In this document: piece after piece, positions 1 to 6,187 of the stretch
Layout: each line of letters starts with the position of its first letter
Numbering within the stretch: the first letter of the stretch is position 1
Assembly (NCBI GenBank): GCA_018665385.1
Contig: JABJDN010000030.1
Coordinates: 1 to 6,945, forward strand
Reading direction: 5' to 3'
DNA length: 6,945 nucleotides
DNA from: Phycisphaerae bacterium
GTDB lineage: Bacteria; Planctomycetota; Phycisphaerae; Phycisphaerales; SM1A02
Position numbers and translations under genes: made by a program
The notes under the pieces: model-generated
Told to the model about the DNA's origin: nothing
The model's database searches: none
Seen by the model: the letters and a program-made list of their open reading frames with translations, nothing else

Positions 1-16
1 TATTTTGTTTTGTAAC

Positions 17-66
17 ACCCGTCTCGCCACGCTCATCCGCAAAATGACTGGTGGGGCGGGTTTTTT
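17..66 (+). terminator. Factor-independent terminator of an upstream gene
   Basis: Bases 17-29 (ACCCGTCTCGCCA) pair along their whole length with bases 49-61 (TGGTGGGGCGGGT), giving 13 consecutive pairs of which three are G-U. The loop of about 19 bases contains a further short TCAT/ATGA pairing. A run of T (61-66) follows at once. This is the classic shape of an intrinsic terminator read on the + strand. The gene it ends must lie before the window; only bases 1-16 of its tail are visible, so its identity is unknown. It separates that gene from uppS, which then needs its own promoter. The opposite strand lacks a T run after the hairpin, so it is probably not bidirectional. Confidence 0.8.
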
Positions 67-80
67 ACTGATTTATAAGT

Positions 81-108
81 TTGTGAAAATATAGGTATCT
101 GATATACT
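81..108 (+). promoter_or_regulatory. Probable sigma70-type extended -10 promoter for uppS
   Basis: A -35-like TTGTGA (81-86) is followed after 16 bases by TATACT (103-108), preceded by TG one base upstream, so the motif reads TGaTATACT, an extended -10. The predicted start is near base 115, giving a leader of about 49 nt before the first uppS ATG. It lies directly after the terminator at 17-66, where a new promoter is expected. Supported by motif match only. Confidence 0.55.
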
Positions 109-163
109 TTTTTATACCTCCTATATAGTTGACTTCATATCCACGCCTTTTTCATTAGTTAGA

Positions 164-877
164 ATGTATGTAATGCAAAAAATGATAAGTTCACCCAATC
201 GAGTACCTCAGCACATTGCAATCATTATGGATGGTAATGGAAGATGGGCTGAAGCCAGTGGAATGACAAGGTCCGAAGGCCACATCGCAGGTGCTCGTAG
301 TGTTAAAAAAGTAGTTGAACGTTGCGTCGAATTAGGCGTCGAGTATCTCACTCTGTATTCTTTTTCTACTGAAAATTGGTCTCGCCCTGAAGCAGAGATA
401 CATGCGTTGATGCAATTGTTACTGGGGCAACTTGCAAGTGAAGCACCAGCTTTAGCAGAGCAGGGGATTTGCCTGAAGCATTATGGTCGCAGAGATCGTT
501 TTTCCGGTGAAGTTATTTCAGCTCTTGATACTGCAGTTGCGTTAACTGCAGCAGGTAAAAAGTTAACTATCGGCTTAGCGCTAGATTATTCAGGACGTAG
601 TGAAATTGAACATGCGGTGAGGCGGCTCGTAGAAGACGGTGTCGATGCAACGCAAGAAAATATCGAGTCTCGGTTGTATACAGCAGGAGTTCCTGATCCA
701 GATTTGTTAATTCGCACTGCGGGTGAAATACGTGTCTCTAACTTTTTGCTTTGGCAAATTGCTTATAGTGAGTTTTATATAACAGAACAATGTTGGCCAG
801 ATTTTGATGGCAATTCACTTGATTGCGCAATTGCAGAGTACACTAGCCGTGTCCGGAAATTTGGTACTGTTAAATAA
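164..877 (+). CDS. uppS: Isoprenyl transferase (undecaprenyl diphosphate synthase, UppS)
   Basis: This cytoplasmic, membrane-associated cis-prenyltransferase should condense isopentenyl diphosphate onto farnesyl diphosphate to make the C55 carrier lipid for peptidoglycan and surface glycans. At 237 residues it has the usual family length. Visible motifs in order: HIAIIMDGNGRWA (residues 17-29, catalytic Asp23), SEGHIAG with the conserved His40, YSFSTENWSRP, and near the C-terminus LLIRTAGEIRVSNFLLWQ followed by AYSEFYITE, which holds the Arg and Glu residues that bind diphosphate and metal. The RTAGE spelling differs slightly from RTGGE or RTSGE of model bacteria. Three in-frame ATGs (164, 173, 182) precede the core and none has a Shine-Dalgarno sequence; the 182 start is equally possible and would give 231 residues. 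It stands apart from the usual cdsA/frr cluster, and its last 8 bp overlap the end of convergent purA. Confidence 0.96.
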   Translation: MYVMQKMISSPNRVPQHIAIIMDGNGRWAEASGMTRSEGHIAGARSVKKVVERCVELGVEYLTLYSFSTENWSRPEAEIHALMQLLLGQLASEAPALAEQGICLKHYGRRDRFSGEVISALDTAVALTAAGKKLTIGLALDYSGRSEIEHAVRRLVEDGVDATQENIESRLYTAGVPDPDLLIRTAGEIRVSNFLLWQIAYSEFYITEQCWPDFDGNSLDCAIAEYTSRVRKFGTVK

Positions 878-2177
878 CAGTTTGTGAACGTTTCGGGCCA
901 ACGCTGACAATTGAGATTGGCAAATCAAGATATTTTGAGATGAAATCCAAGTAGGCTTTCGCGTTTACAGGTAAATCTTCAGGGGAAGTGATGTCTACGA
1001 TTTCTTCTGACCAACCAGGCAATGTTTCAAAAATTGGTTTAGCAGTTGCTAACTGTTTAGCATCAGGAATAAAGCGTGCGCTTCGCGTGCCGTCTTCAAG
1101 TTCGTAAGCAACACAAATTTTCAATTCTTCGAAGCCGCTTAACACATCAAGCAGCATGCATGCGATGGAGGTTGTTCCGCAAATCATCGTTGAATATTTC
1201 ACCGCTACAAGGTCTAGCCAGCCGCATCGTCGTGGTCTGCCCGTTGTAGTGCCGTACTCGTTTCCTCTGTCGCGAATTTGCTCGCCCTTTTCACCAAGTT
1301 CTTCACTTGGGAAAGGTCCTCCGCCAACACGGGTGCTGTATGCCTTCATAATCCCGATAACTTTGTTCATGTATTTTCCAGGAAGCCCAGTGCCTGCATG
1401 GATGCCAAGTGCGGAACAATTTGAACTGGTGACATACGGGAATGTGCCATGGTCGATATCTAGAAGACAAGCGTTAGCGCCTTCAAACAGAATAGCTTTG
1501 CCATCATTGACGCAGTCGTGCAATTCGTACACAGTGTCAATGATATGTGGTGCAAGCCGTTTTCCGTACGCTGCATATTCATCTGCTAATGCGTTTGCAT
1601 CTAGCGGAGGCGCGTCTACGCCGAGCGCGGAAAGTTCCGCGCAACGGATTGCGCAAGTGATGCTTAATTTGTCTAGTAGTGTTTCATGGTCGAGTAAGTC
1701 GCCCATGCGTATCGCAGTTGCTCTATGAACTTTGTCTGCGTATGCAGGACCGATTCCACGCTTTGTAGTTCCGATGGATTGATCCCCTTTACCAGCAATT
1801 TGAGAGAGTTTCCTCTCAAGGGCAGCATCATGCTCCTTGTGGTATGGCATGACAACATGCGCACGGTTTGAAACGCGCAGGTTATCGCCAACTTCAATTC
1901 CTCTGTTGCGGAGTGTGTCTATCTCTTTGATCAATTGAACAGGGTCCACTACTACGCCATTTCCAATGATGCATAGTTTCTCTTCGTACAGAATCCCGGA
2001 GGGGATTAAGTGAAGGGCGTACTTTTCGTCACCGACGACCACTGTATGACCTGCATTTGCACCACCGTTATATCGCACGATGACATCGTGTTTTGCGGTG
2101 AGTAAATCGACTATTTTTCCTTTGCCTTCATCGCCCCATTGAAGCCCAACAATCGCTGTATTTTGCCCTGTGTTCAT
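870..2177 (-). CDS. purA: Adenylosuccinate synthetase (PurA)
   Basis: The enzyme joins IMP and aspartate using GTP to give adenylosuccinate, the first committed step of AMP synthesis, in the cytoplasm. The protein is full length (435 residues). Motifs seen: VGLQWGDEGKGKIVD (residues 10-24, P-loop-like with catalytic Asp16), NGGANAGHTVV with catalytic His44, IGTTKRGIGPAYADK, LFEGANACLLDIDHGTFPYV followed by TSSNCS, YSTRVGGGPFPSE, TTGRPRRCGWLD, and a final SVGPKRSQTVI. The EGANA and SSNC spellings replace the EGAQG and SSNTT usual in E. coli-type enzymes and resemble those I recall from eukaryotic PurA. The start is fixed because conserved sequence begins within nine residues of the first ATG. 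There is no leader: a perfect -10 box puts the predicted transcript start on the ATG itself. The 3' end overlaps uppS by 8 bp. Confidence 0.97.
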   Translation of the reverse strand: MNTGQNTAIVGLQWGDEGKGKIVDLLTAKHDVIVRYNGGANAGHTVVVGDEKYALHLIPSGILYEEKLCIIGNGVVVDPVQLIKEIDTLRNRGIEVGDNLRVSNRAHVVMPYHKEHDAALERKLSQIAGKGDQSIGTTKRGIGPAYADKVHRATAIRMGDLLDHETLLDKLSITCAIRCAELSALGVDAPPLDANALADEYAAYGKRLAPHIIDTVYELHDCVNDGKAILFEGANACLLDIDHGTFPYVTSSNCSALGIHAGTGLPGKYMNKVIGIMKAYSTRVGGGPFPSEELGEKGEQIRDRGNEYGTTTGRPRRCGWLDLVAVKYSTMICGTTSIACMLLDVLSGFEELKICVAYELEDGTRSARFIPDAKQLATAKPIFETLPGWSEEIVDITSPEDLPVNAKAYLDFISKYLDLPISIVSVGPKRSQTVI

Positions 2178-2183
2178 GGTCGA

Positions 2184-2200
2184 ATTATAGCGGGGGGGGT
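2184..2200 (-). promoter_or_regulatory. purA promoter: TATAAT box giving a predicted leaderless transcript, with C8 tract
   Basis: On the minus strand a perfect TATAAT occupies 2189-2184. The seventh base after it, where transcription normally begins, is 2177, the A of the purA ATG, so the mRNA should have no leader. Just upstream is a run of eight C (2199-2192). No good -35 lies at 16-18 bases; the nearest, TTGCAC, is 20 bases away and weak. The gap to the FHA gene upstream is only 38 bp. Motif evidence only. Confidence 0.5.
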
Positions 2201-2215
2201 GGCGGCAGAGTGCAA

Positions 2216-2533
2216 TTAGTGGCGACGAATAACAGTTTCATCATCACTGATGGCAATGGTAAATTCGACTGGACCAACTTGCACTCGGTCTTCATGTATG
2301 AGTTTTGCACTGGCCACCACTGAGCCATTATGTAGAGTTTCGCTGTCTGGGTCGCAGTTAACTATTGAAACCGAACCATCTCGGAGTGTAAGCTGGCAGT
2401 GGACTGGGGCTACAGTAGGAATGGCTACATGCAAGTCGCATGATCGGCGCCTACCTATGGTCGTGGTGTCTTTATGCACATCGAAAGTTCGACTTGTTCC
2501 ATCTTTATTCTTCATGAGGAGCTGAATTGCCAT
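2216..2533 (-). CDS. Small stand-alone FHA-domain protein
   Basis: A 105-residue protein that is essentially one forkhead-associated domain, a fold that normally binds phosphothreonine peptides and often partners Ser/Thr kinases. The FHA core reads TTIGRRRSCDL (residues 24-34), PTVAPVHCQL (39-48) and SETLHNGSVV (64-73). Gly27-Arg28, His45 and Asn69-Gly70 are kept, but the serine of the usual SxxH motif is Ala42, so phosphopeptide binding may be weakened or altered. I prefer the ATG at 2533 because GTGGA lies about 7 bases upstream; a GTG at 2545 would add four residues. The tail DDETVIRRH has an acidic patch before a threonine, a possible kinase site, but this is speculation. It lies upstream of purA on the same strand and is divergent from hemW. 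Its partner is unknown. Confidence 0.82.
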   Translation of the reverse strand: MAIQLLMKNKDGTSRTFDVHKDTTTIGRRRSCDLHVAIPTVAPVHCQLTLRDGSVSIVNCDPDSETLHNGSVVASAKLIHEDRVQVGPVEFTIAISDDETVIRRH

Positions 2534-2553
2534 TGTTGTTTCCACTTGCCCCT

Positions 2554-2559
2554 ACTATA
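2554..2559 (-). promoter_or_regulatory. Possible -10 box for the FHA gene
   Basis: TATAGT (5 of 6 to TATAAT) lies on the minus strand at 2559-2554, placing a start near 2547 and a leader of about 14 nt that includes the GTGGA before the ATG at 2533. No convincing -35 was found. The same bases on the + strand read ACTATA and overlap the start of hemW, so the divergent promoters would be superimposed. Confidence 0.3.
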
Positions 2560-3845
2560 TGCTTGTGATCCCGAACCAGTCCCCCATTCCACTTACCCAG
2601 TTTAACAGTGATAGTCACTCTAAGCAAGGGAATTCTGATCGTGCTGAAGGGCATTTGACTGCAAAACGTTGGATTGAAGAGGCTAAAACGGCTGAAGCGT
2701 TGTATCTTCACGTTCCTTTCTGTTTTCACAAATGCCACTATTGCGACTTTTATTCCATAGTAGGAAACGAGTCGCAGTACGAATCTTTCGTTGATCAGTT
2801 CATTAAAGAACTTACTATTGTGGGTTCAAAATTGGATGAAGTTACAACTATATTTATGGGCGGCGGTACGCCAACGTTGTTCGAAGAGCCGCTGTTTGCC
2901 AAAATGCTCAATGCGGTGCATACGCATATTCCTCGTGCAGAAACATGTGAATGGACTATTGAGGTAAACCCTGAAACAATGACTGAAGAGAAGGCAAATA
3001 TACTCGTTGCAACTGGCGTAAATAGAGTTAGTATTGGTGCACAATCGTTTGACACAACGTTGTTGAAATCTCTCGAGCGTTGGCACGAACCTGAAAGTGT
3101 TGCACGTGCAGTTGAATTCGTGACTTCGGCTGGGATTGCTGATTTTAATCTTGATTTAATTCATTCAATTCCTGGGCAGACTAGAGAGCAATTGTTGTTT
3201 GATATTGAACAAGCAACTTTATTATCGCCCACGCACATGAGTTGTTACGCATTAACCTATGAACCAAATACTCCATTGCGTACAAGATTAGAGCGGGGCG
3301 ATATCTCTAGATTAAGCCATGACGACGAAGCGGCGATGTTTCGATTGGTGCGGGAAGAGCTAGTTTATAGGGGGTACGCTCAGTACGAGATAAGCAACTT
3401 TGCAAAGCCGGGGCATGCTTGCAAGCACAACATCGCGTATTGGAAAAATAAGAATTGGTGGGCGATAGGTCCATCGGCATCTGGTCATATGAATGGGAGA
3501 AGATGGAAAAATACACCTCGGATATCAGAGTATTTGAAATTTGATTCTTTGCCGTCTGTCACAGATGTTGAAGTATTGAACTCTAACGAAAGCGCTGGCG
3601 AATCATTCATGCTTGGATTGAGGTTAGTCGAGGGAATGGAAAAAGTTTGGGTAAACGAACTCCTTGAACAATCAGAGGGCAATTGGCGTACAGTAGTTAT
3701 CGAAGAATCTATTCAAAAAGGGTACTTGGAATGGTTTCGCGATTGCCTTCGTTTTACAGAAGAAGGGCAGTGTTTCGCAGATACAGTCATCACTGCATTG
3801 CTCATGCAAGATGATGAGAATACCGATACTACACAACAAGACTAG
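2559..3845 (+). CDS. hemW: Radical SAM HemW-type protein (heme chaperone, coproporphyrinogen-oxidase-like)
   Basis: HemW proteins bind a 4Fe-4S cluster, S-adenosylmethionine and heme, and are thought to deliver heme to membrane enzymes; they were long misnamed oxygen-independent coproporphyrinogen oxidase. The 428-residue product has LYLHVPFCFHKCHYCDFYS (48-66) with the cluster cysteines 55, 59 and 62 in CxxxCxxC spacing, MGGGTPT (100-106), EVNPETM (135-141), NRVSIGAQSF (155-164), the ERWHEPES stretch with the R-x-H of HemW, then LDLIHSIPGQT, SCYALTYEPNTPL and a C-terminal domain with GESFMLGLRLVEGM. The family normally begins 5-15 residues before LYLH, whereas this start gives 47; no Shine-Dalgarno is present and the only later candidates are GTG 2565 and TTG 2655, so the true start is uncertain. 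It heads a tight + strand run with the methyltransferase gene 2 bp downstream. Confidence 0.92.
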   Translation: MLVIPNQSPIPLTQFNSDSHSKQGNSDRAEGHLTAKRWIEEAKTAEALYLHVPFCFHKCHYCDFYSIVGNESQYESFVDQFIKELTIVGSKLDEVTTIFMGGGTPTLFEEPLFAKMLNAVHTHIPRAETCEWTIEVNPETMTEEKANILVATGVNRVSIGAQSFDTTLLKSLERWHEPESVARAVEFVTSAGIADFNLDLIHSIPGQTREQLLFDIEQATLLSPTHMSCYALTYEPNTPLRTRLERGDISRLSHDDEAAMFRLVREELVYRGYAQYEISNFAKPGHACKHNIAYWKNKNWWAIGPSASGHMNGRRWKNTPRISEYLKFDSLPSVTDVEVLNSNESAGESFMLGLRLVEGMEKVWVNELLEQSEGNWRTVVIEESIQKGYLEWFRDCLRFTEEGQCFADTVITALLMQDDENTDTTQQD

Positions 3846-3847
3846 CC

Positions 3848-4717
3848 ATGACAGAAACAAGCACATTTGGAAATGTAAGAAGAAAACTCGCGCCACTCGT
3901 CCGCCCAGTGCTTGAGCATTGTGCTCCGATACGGTACTTAGCTGTAAAACTGTTGAAAATCAAACAAGCTGGAAAATTGCAACGATGTGGAATGGAGTTC
4001 GAGTTGCCAAGTGGTGACTTTGGCGTAACTCTCGAGGCGGAATCTACTGGAGAATACGAACCAGTAACAACAAAACTTCTCGAAGAACTTCTTCACGAAG
4101 GAATGACATTTGTAGATGTTGGCGCTCATGTTGGCTTGTTCGCAGTGCCTGCAACTAAATGGGTGGGTAGTACCGGGAAAGTTATAGCCTTCGAGCCGCA
4201 TCCTGACAACTTTGCAATGTTGTCAAGGAACGTTGCTTCTAATTCGAATACCAATAACATTACTGTTGTAAATTCAGCAGTTTCAGATGTTACAGAGATT
4301 GTCCATTTGCACATGTCTACTTTTAATACTGGTGATCATCAGCTCTTCCATAAAGGAAAGAGGAATACAGTTGAAGTTGCTTGCACAACTCTTGATTCGT
4401 ATTTCGATGGGGACGAAAAAATAGATGTTATAAAGATGGATGTGCAAGGTGCTGAAGAAGCGGCTTTTCGGGGAATGCGTCGTGTTTTAGTACGCAACGA
4501 GCAAATTAAAGTTGTGTGGGAGTTGTCGCCCAAGCAACTTGAGGACGCAGGTTCAAGTGCGAACAAATTGCTTGAGTGGCTAGAAGGACTTGGCTTTTGT
4601 TTTACGATAGTTGATGATGCTACTGGCGAAGTTGCAGGCAGAAGTCTGCAAGAGGTGCTGAGTGGGTGTCCACACGATTCCTATGTAAATATATTGTGTT
4701 CTCGTCGTGTTGGATAA
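3848..4717 (+). CDS. FkbM-family SAM-dependent methyltransferase
   Basis: A 289-residue methyltransferase, probably cytoplasmic, of the FkbM family, whose members methylate hydroxyl groups of sugars, polyketides and other metabolites. SAM-binding motifs are clear: FVDVGAHVGLF (residues 88-98, motif I), IAFEPHPDNF (113-122, acidic residue of motif II), then TTLDSYF (180-186), the hallmark VIKMDVQGAE (194-203) and WELSP (224-228). The first 50 residues are basic and non-conserved. The ATG lies 2 bp after the hemW stop and the stop codon overlaps the start of the next gene by 11 bp, so all three are probably co-transcribed and translationally coupled. Adjacency to a GT-C-like membrane protein suggests a glycan or lipid-linked sugar as substrate, but the acceptor cannot be read from sequence. 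Confidence 0.9.
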   Translation: MTETSTFGNVRRKLAPLVRPVLEHCAPIRYLAVKLLKIKQAGKLQRCGMEFELPSGDFGVTLEAESTGEYEPVTTKLLEELLHEGMTFVDVGAHVGLFAVPATKWVGSTGKVIAFEPHPDNFAMLSRNVASNSNTNNITVVNSAVSDVTEIVHLHMSTFNTGDHQLFHKGKRNTVEVACTTLDSYFDGDEKIDVIKMDVQGAEEAAFRGMRRVLVRNEQIKVVWELSPKQLEDAGSSANKLLEWLEGLGFCFTIVDDATGEVAGRSLQEVLSGCPHDSYVNILCSRRVG

Positions 4718-5978
4718 TGCGCGAGATAAGTCGTGGATTGTTGCTGCGATTTTTTTAGTAGCAGTAGTTCTATTTGGAATACGGTGGTCGTCAGGCATTC
4801 TTAACAAGGGGCCCGTATTTGATGAGAAGTACATTACTGTGCCAATTCTCAATATTATTAACGATGGGTGGTCTGTAAAAACTGCAATTGATTTTGAAGA
4901 AACAAAAGGGCCAGCAATGATTTGGCCGTATGCGTATGTTGGTAAAATTTTTGGTGGAACGCTTAACGATTTGCGGCTTGTAAGTGTGTGGAGTTCAATC
5001 CTTGCCTTGTTAGTGTTGTCATGGATTGCATTACGGAGTGATGTAAGCAAGTATGGTTTTTTACTTGTTGCAATTGGATGGTTGCTATTGCCGTACAACA
5101 TAGTCTTTAGTGAGATTGTTATGGGCGAAGTCTCCTTTTTACTGCTCTCATTGTTAGCGGTGATGGCTTTCTTGTGGGGAGTAGAGAAACAGGGAACAGC
5201 ATTACAAAGAATTGCAGGGCCAATGTTGTACTGCCTTGCGGTCATGGCAGCATTGCATAGTCGGATACATGTTGTTGCACTAACAGGCGCGGTTTGTTTT
5301 ACGGCGTTTGCGATTTTGGGAATACGAAGTTGGCCATGGTGGGTAGCAAGCATTCTTGCTGGACTGCTTCGAATACCGTTATGGATACGCTGGGATGGGC
5401 TTGTGAGTCCAGATTATCAATCCTTGCATGGCCTCGGTTTTCGTCTTGAAAGCCTATCGTATTTAGCAGCAGCGATGCTTCCATTTATTGGTGTATTCGT
5501 AATCGAAGGCTGGCGGGTTGCAAAAAGTAAATGGTTTATGGTGTGTAGTTTTCTTCTTGGCGTGAGTGTAGTGTTTGTTGCGATGCCGGATTTGTTCGTA
5601 CCTGAAAGTATAGATTTTGCACATCACAACGAACGTTTTCAAGGGATAGTTGCGAGCGTTCTTCTGCGCTGTTCAAGCGACGCCGTTGTGCATCAATATC
5701 TCTTAGCACTATTTGCCGGACTAGGCTTAGCTGGTCTCGCAGGTTTGTGGCATTGCAGAGGCAAGGCAATGCATGCTGCTTCGATTACATTTTGGGCGTT
5801 GCTCTTTGGTTGGATGTTGTACGCTTTGACTCGAGGTTTTGTATTCGATAGGTTCTTACTGACTTGGGCATTTCTGCTCCCCATCGTATATGTCCGCGCG
5901 TTACCAAAATTTCTTCTTGCCTTGCAATATGTTTTGCTCGCCTGTATCGCCATGTATCTCACAGCCAACTGGCTCTAA
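4707..5978 (+). CDS. Multi-pass membrane protein, probable GT-C-fold glycosyltransferase
   Basis: A 423-residue hydrophobic protein with about 11-13 likely membrane segments (for example near residues 10-26, 92-109, 117-130, 142-157, 170-204, 210-225, 252-266, 277-293, 333-349, 357-375, 384-420). The first segment is followed by a loop with GPVFDEKYI (35-43), whose Asp39-Glu40 sits where GT-C enzymes of the PMT/ArnT type place their catalytic acid, then EETKGPAMIWPY (64-75), like the KxP loop of those enzymes. Near the C-terminus FVFDRFLLTWAFLLPI (378-393) resembles their conserved Arg-containing segment. Such enzymes move sugars from polyprenyl phosphate carriers on the outer face of the membrane. 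The start is GTG at 4707, inside the end of the methyltransferase gene; TTG at 4710 would also fit. The family assignment is by pattern and is moderate; donor and acceptor are unknown. Confidence 0.7.
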   Translation: MLDNARDKSWIVAAIFLVAVVLFGIRWSSGILNKGPVFDEKYITVPILNIINDGWSVKTAIDFEETKGPAMIWPYAYVGKIFGGTLNDLRLVSVWSSILALLVLSWIALRSDVSKYGFLLVAIGWLLLPYNIVFSEIVMGEVSFLLLSLLAVMAFLWGVEKQGTALQRIAGPMLYCLAVMAALHSRIHVVALTGAVCFTAFAILGIRSWPWWVASILAGLLRIPLWIRWDGLVSPDYQSLHGLGFRLESLSYLAAAMLPFIGVFVIEGWRVAKSKWFMVCSFLLGVSVVFVAMPDLFVPESIDFAHHNERFQGIVASVLLRCSSDAVVHQYLLALFAGLGLAGLAGLWHCRGKAMHAASITFWALLFGWMLYALTRGFVFDRFLLTWAFLLPIVYVRALPKFLLALQYVLLACIAMYLTANWL

Positions 5979-5996
5979 ATCCCCCTAATTCTATAC

Positions 5997-6041
5997 CCTC
6001 TGTGTATACCTTTGAGGAGACCTCAGAGGTATACACAGAGG
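5997..6041. terminator. 21-bp hairpin after the membrane protein gene, possible terminator
   Basis: Bases 5997-6017 pair with 6021-6041 over 21 positions, 20 Watson-Crick and one U-G (6012 with 6026), around an AGA loop. It starts 18 bases after the stop codon, the expected place for a transcript end, and its right arm carries one of the repeat units. No T run follows on either strand, so it is not a standard intrinsic terminator; 3'-end protection or a protein-binding dyad are alternatives. Confidence 0.5.
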
Positions 6042-6057
6042 TTACCTCAGAGGTAAT
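6020..6057. repeat. 38-bp repeat, copy 1 (three 12-bp units)
   Basis: The copy contains units beginning ACCTCAGAGGT at 6020 and 6044 with a variant unit (TACACAGAGGTT) between them, so the period is 12 bp; a more degenerate unit (ACCTTTGAGGAG) precedes at 6008-6019. ACCTCAGAGGT is a palindrome of 5-bp arms around a central A. Copy 2 at 6150-6187 matches at 35 of 38 positions. Confidence 0.9.
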
Positions 6058-6097
6058 GTAGGTAGTGCTTTATTTATGAAGATATGAACTATTTCTA

Positions 6098-6127
6098 ACC
6101 CCTGACGTTTTTACGTTCTCAGAGGGT
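6098..6127. repeat. Imperfect hairpin between the two repeat copies
   Basis: ACCC (6098-6101), CTGA (6102-6105) and CGT (6106-6108) pair with ACG (6113-6115), TCAG (6119-6122) and GGGT (6124-6127), leaving a TTTT loop, one bulged A and a three-base internal bulge. The left arm ACCCCTGACGT matches the reverse complement of the repeat unit at 9 of 11 positions and the right arm CTCAGAGGGT resembles the forward unit, so it looks like two decayed units facing each other. Confidence 0.5.
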
Positions 6128-6149
6128 ATTTCAAAATCGTACATTCAAT

Positions 6150-6187
6150 ACCTCAGAGGTTGACACAGAGGTGACCTCAGAGGTAAT
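6150..6187. repeat. 38-bp repeat, copy 2 (three 12-bp units)
   Basis: Exact ACCTCAGAGGT units start at 6150 and 6174, with GACACAGAGGTG between. Differences from copy 1 are at 6161, 6162 and 6173 only. The two copies are exactly 130 bp apart. The outer units can pair with each other (11 bp with a central mismatch, 13-base loop), so a hairpin is possible just downstream of the minus-strand gene that ends at 6201. Confidence 0.9.

Noticed and set aside
1156..1728. Plus-strand open frame (190 codons) opposite purA
   Set aside because: Antisense shadow of a highly conserved gene; no domain, and Ser/Pro-rich low-quality sequence.
4580..5353. Long minus-strand open frame (257 codons) opposite the membrane protein gene
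   Set aside because: Lies fully antisense to a well-supported membrane protein frame; the product is a Thr/Asn/Ile-rich composition typical of reversed hydrophobic codons, with no recognisable domain.
5864..6061. Plus-strand frame ending in a TSEV-type repeat peptide
   Set aside because: Starts out of frame inside the membrane protein gene and continues into the repeats; the second repeat copy is in another frame, so the peptide pattern is a by-product of the 12-bp period.
6008..6187. CRISPR array
   Set aside because: Units are 12 bp in direct contact, with only two larger blocks 130 bp apart; there are no regular spacers and no cas genes.
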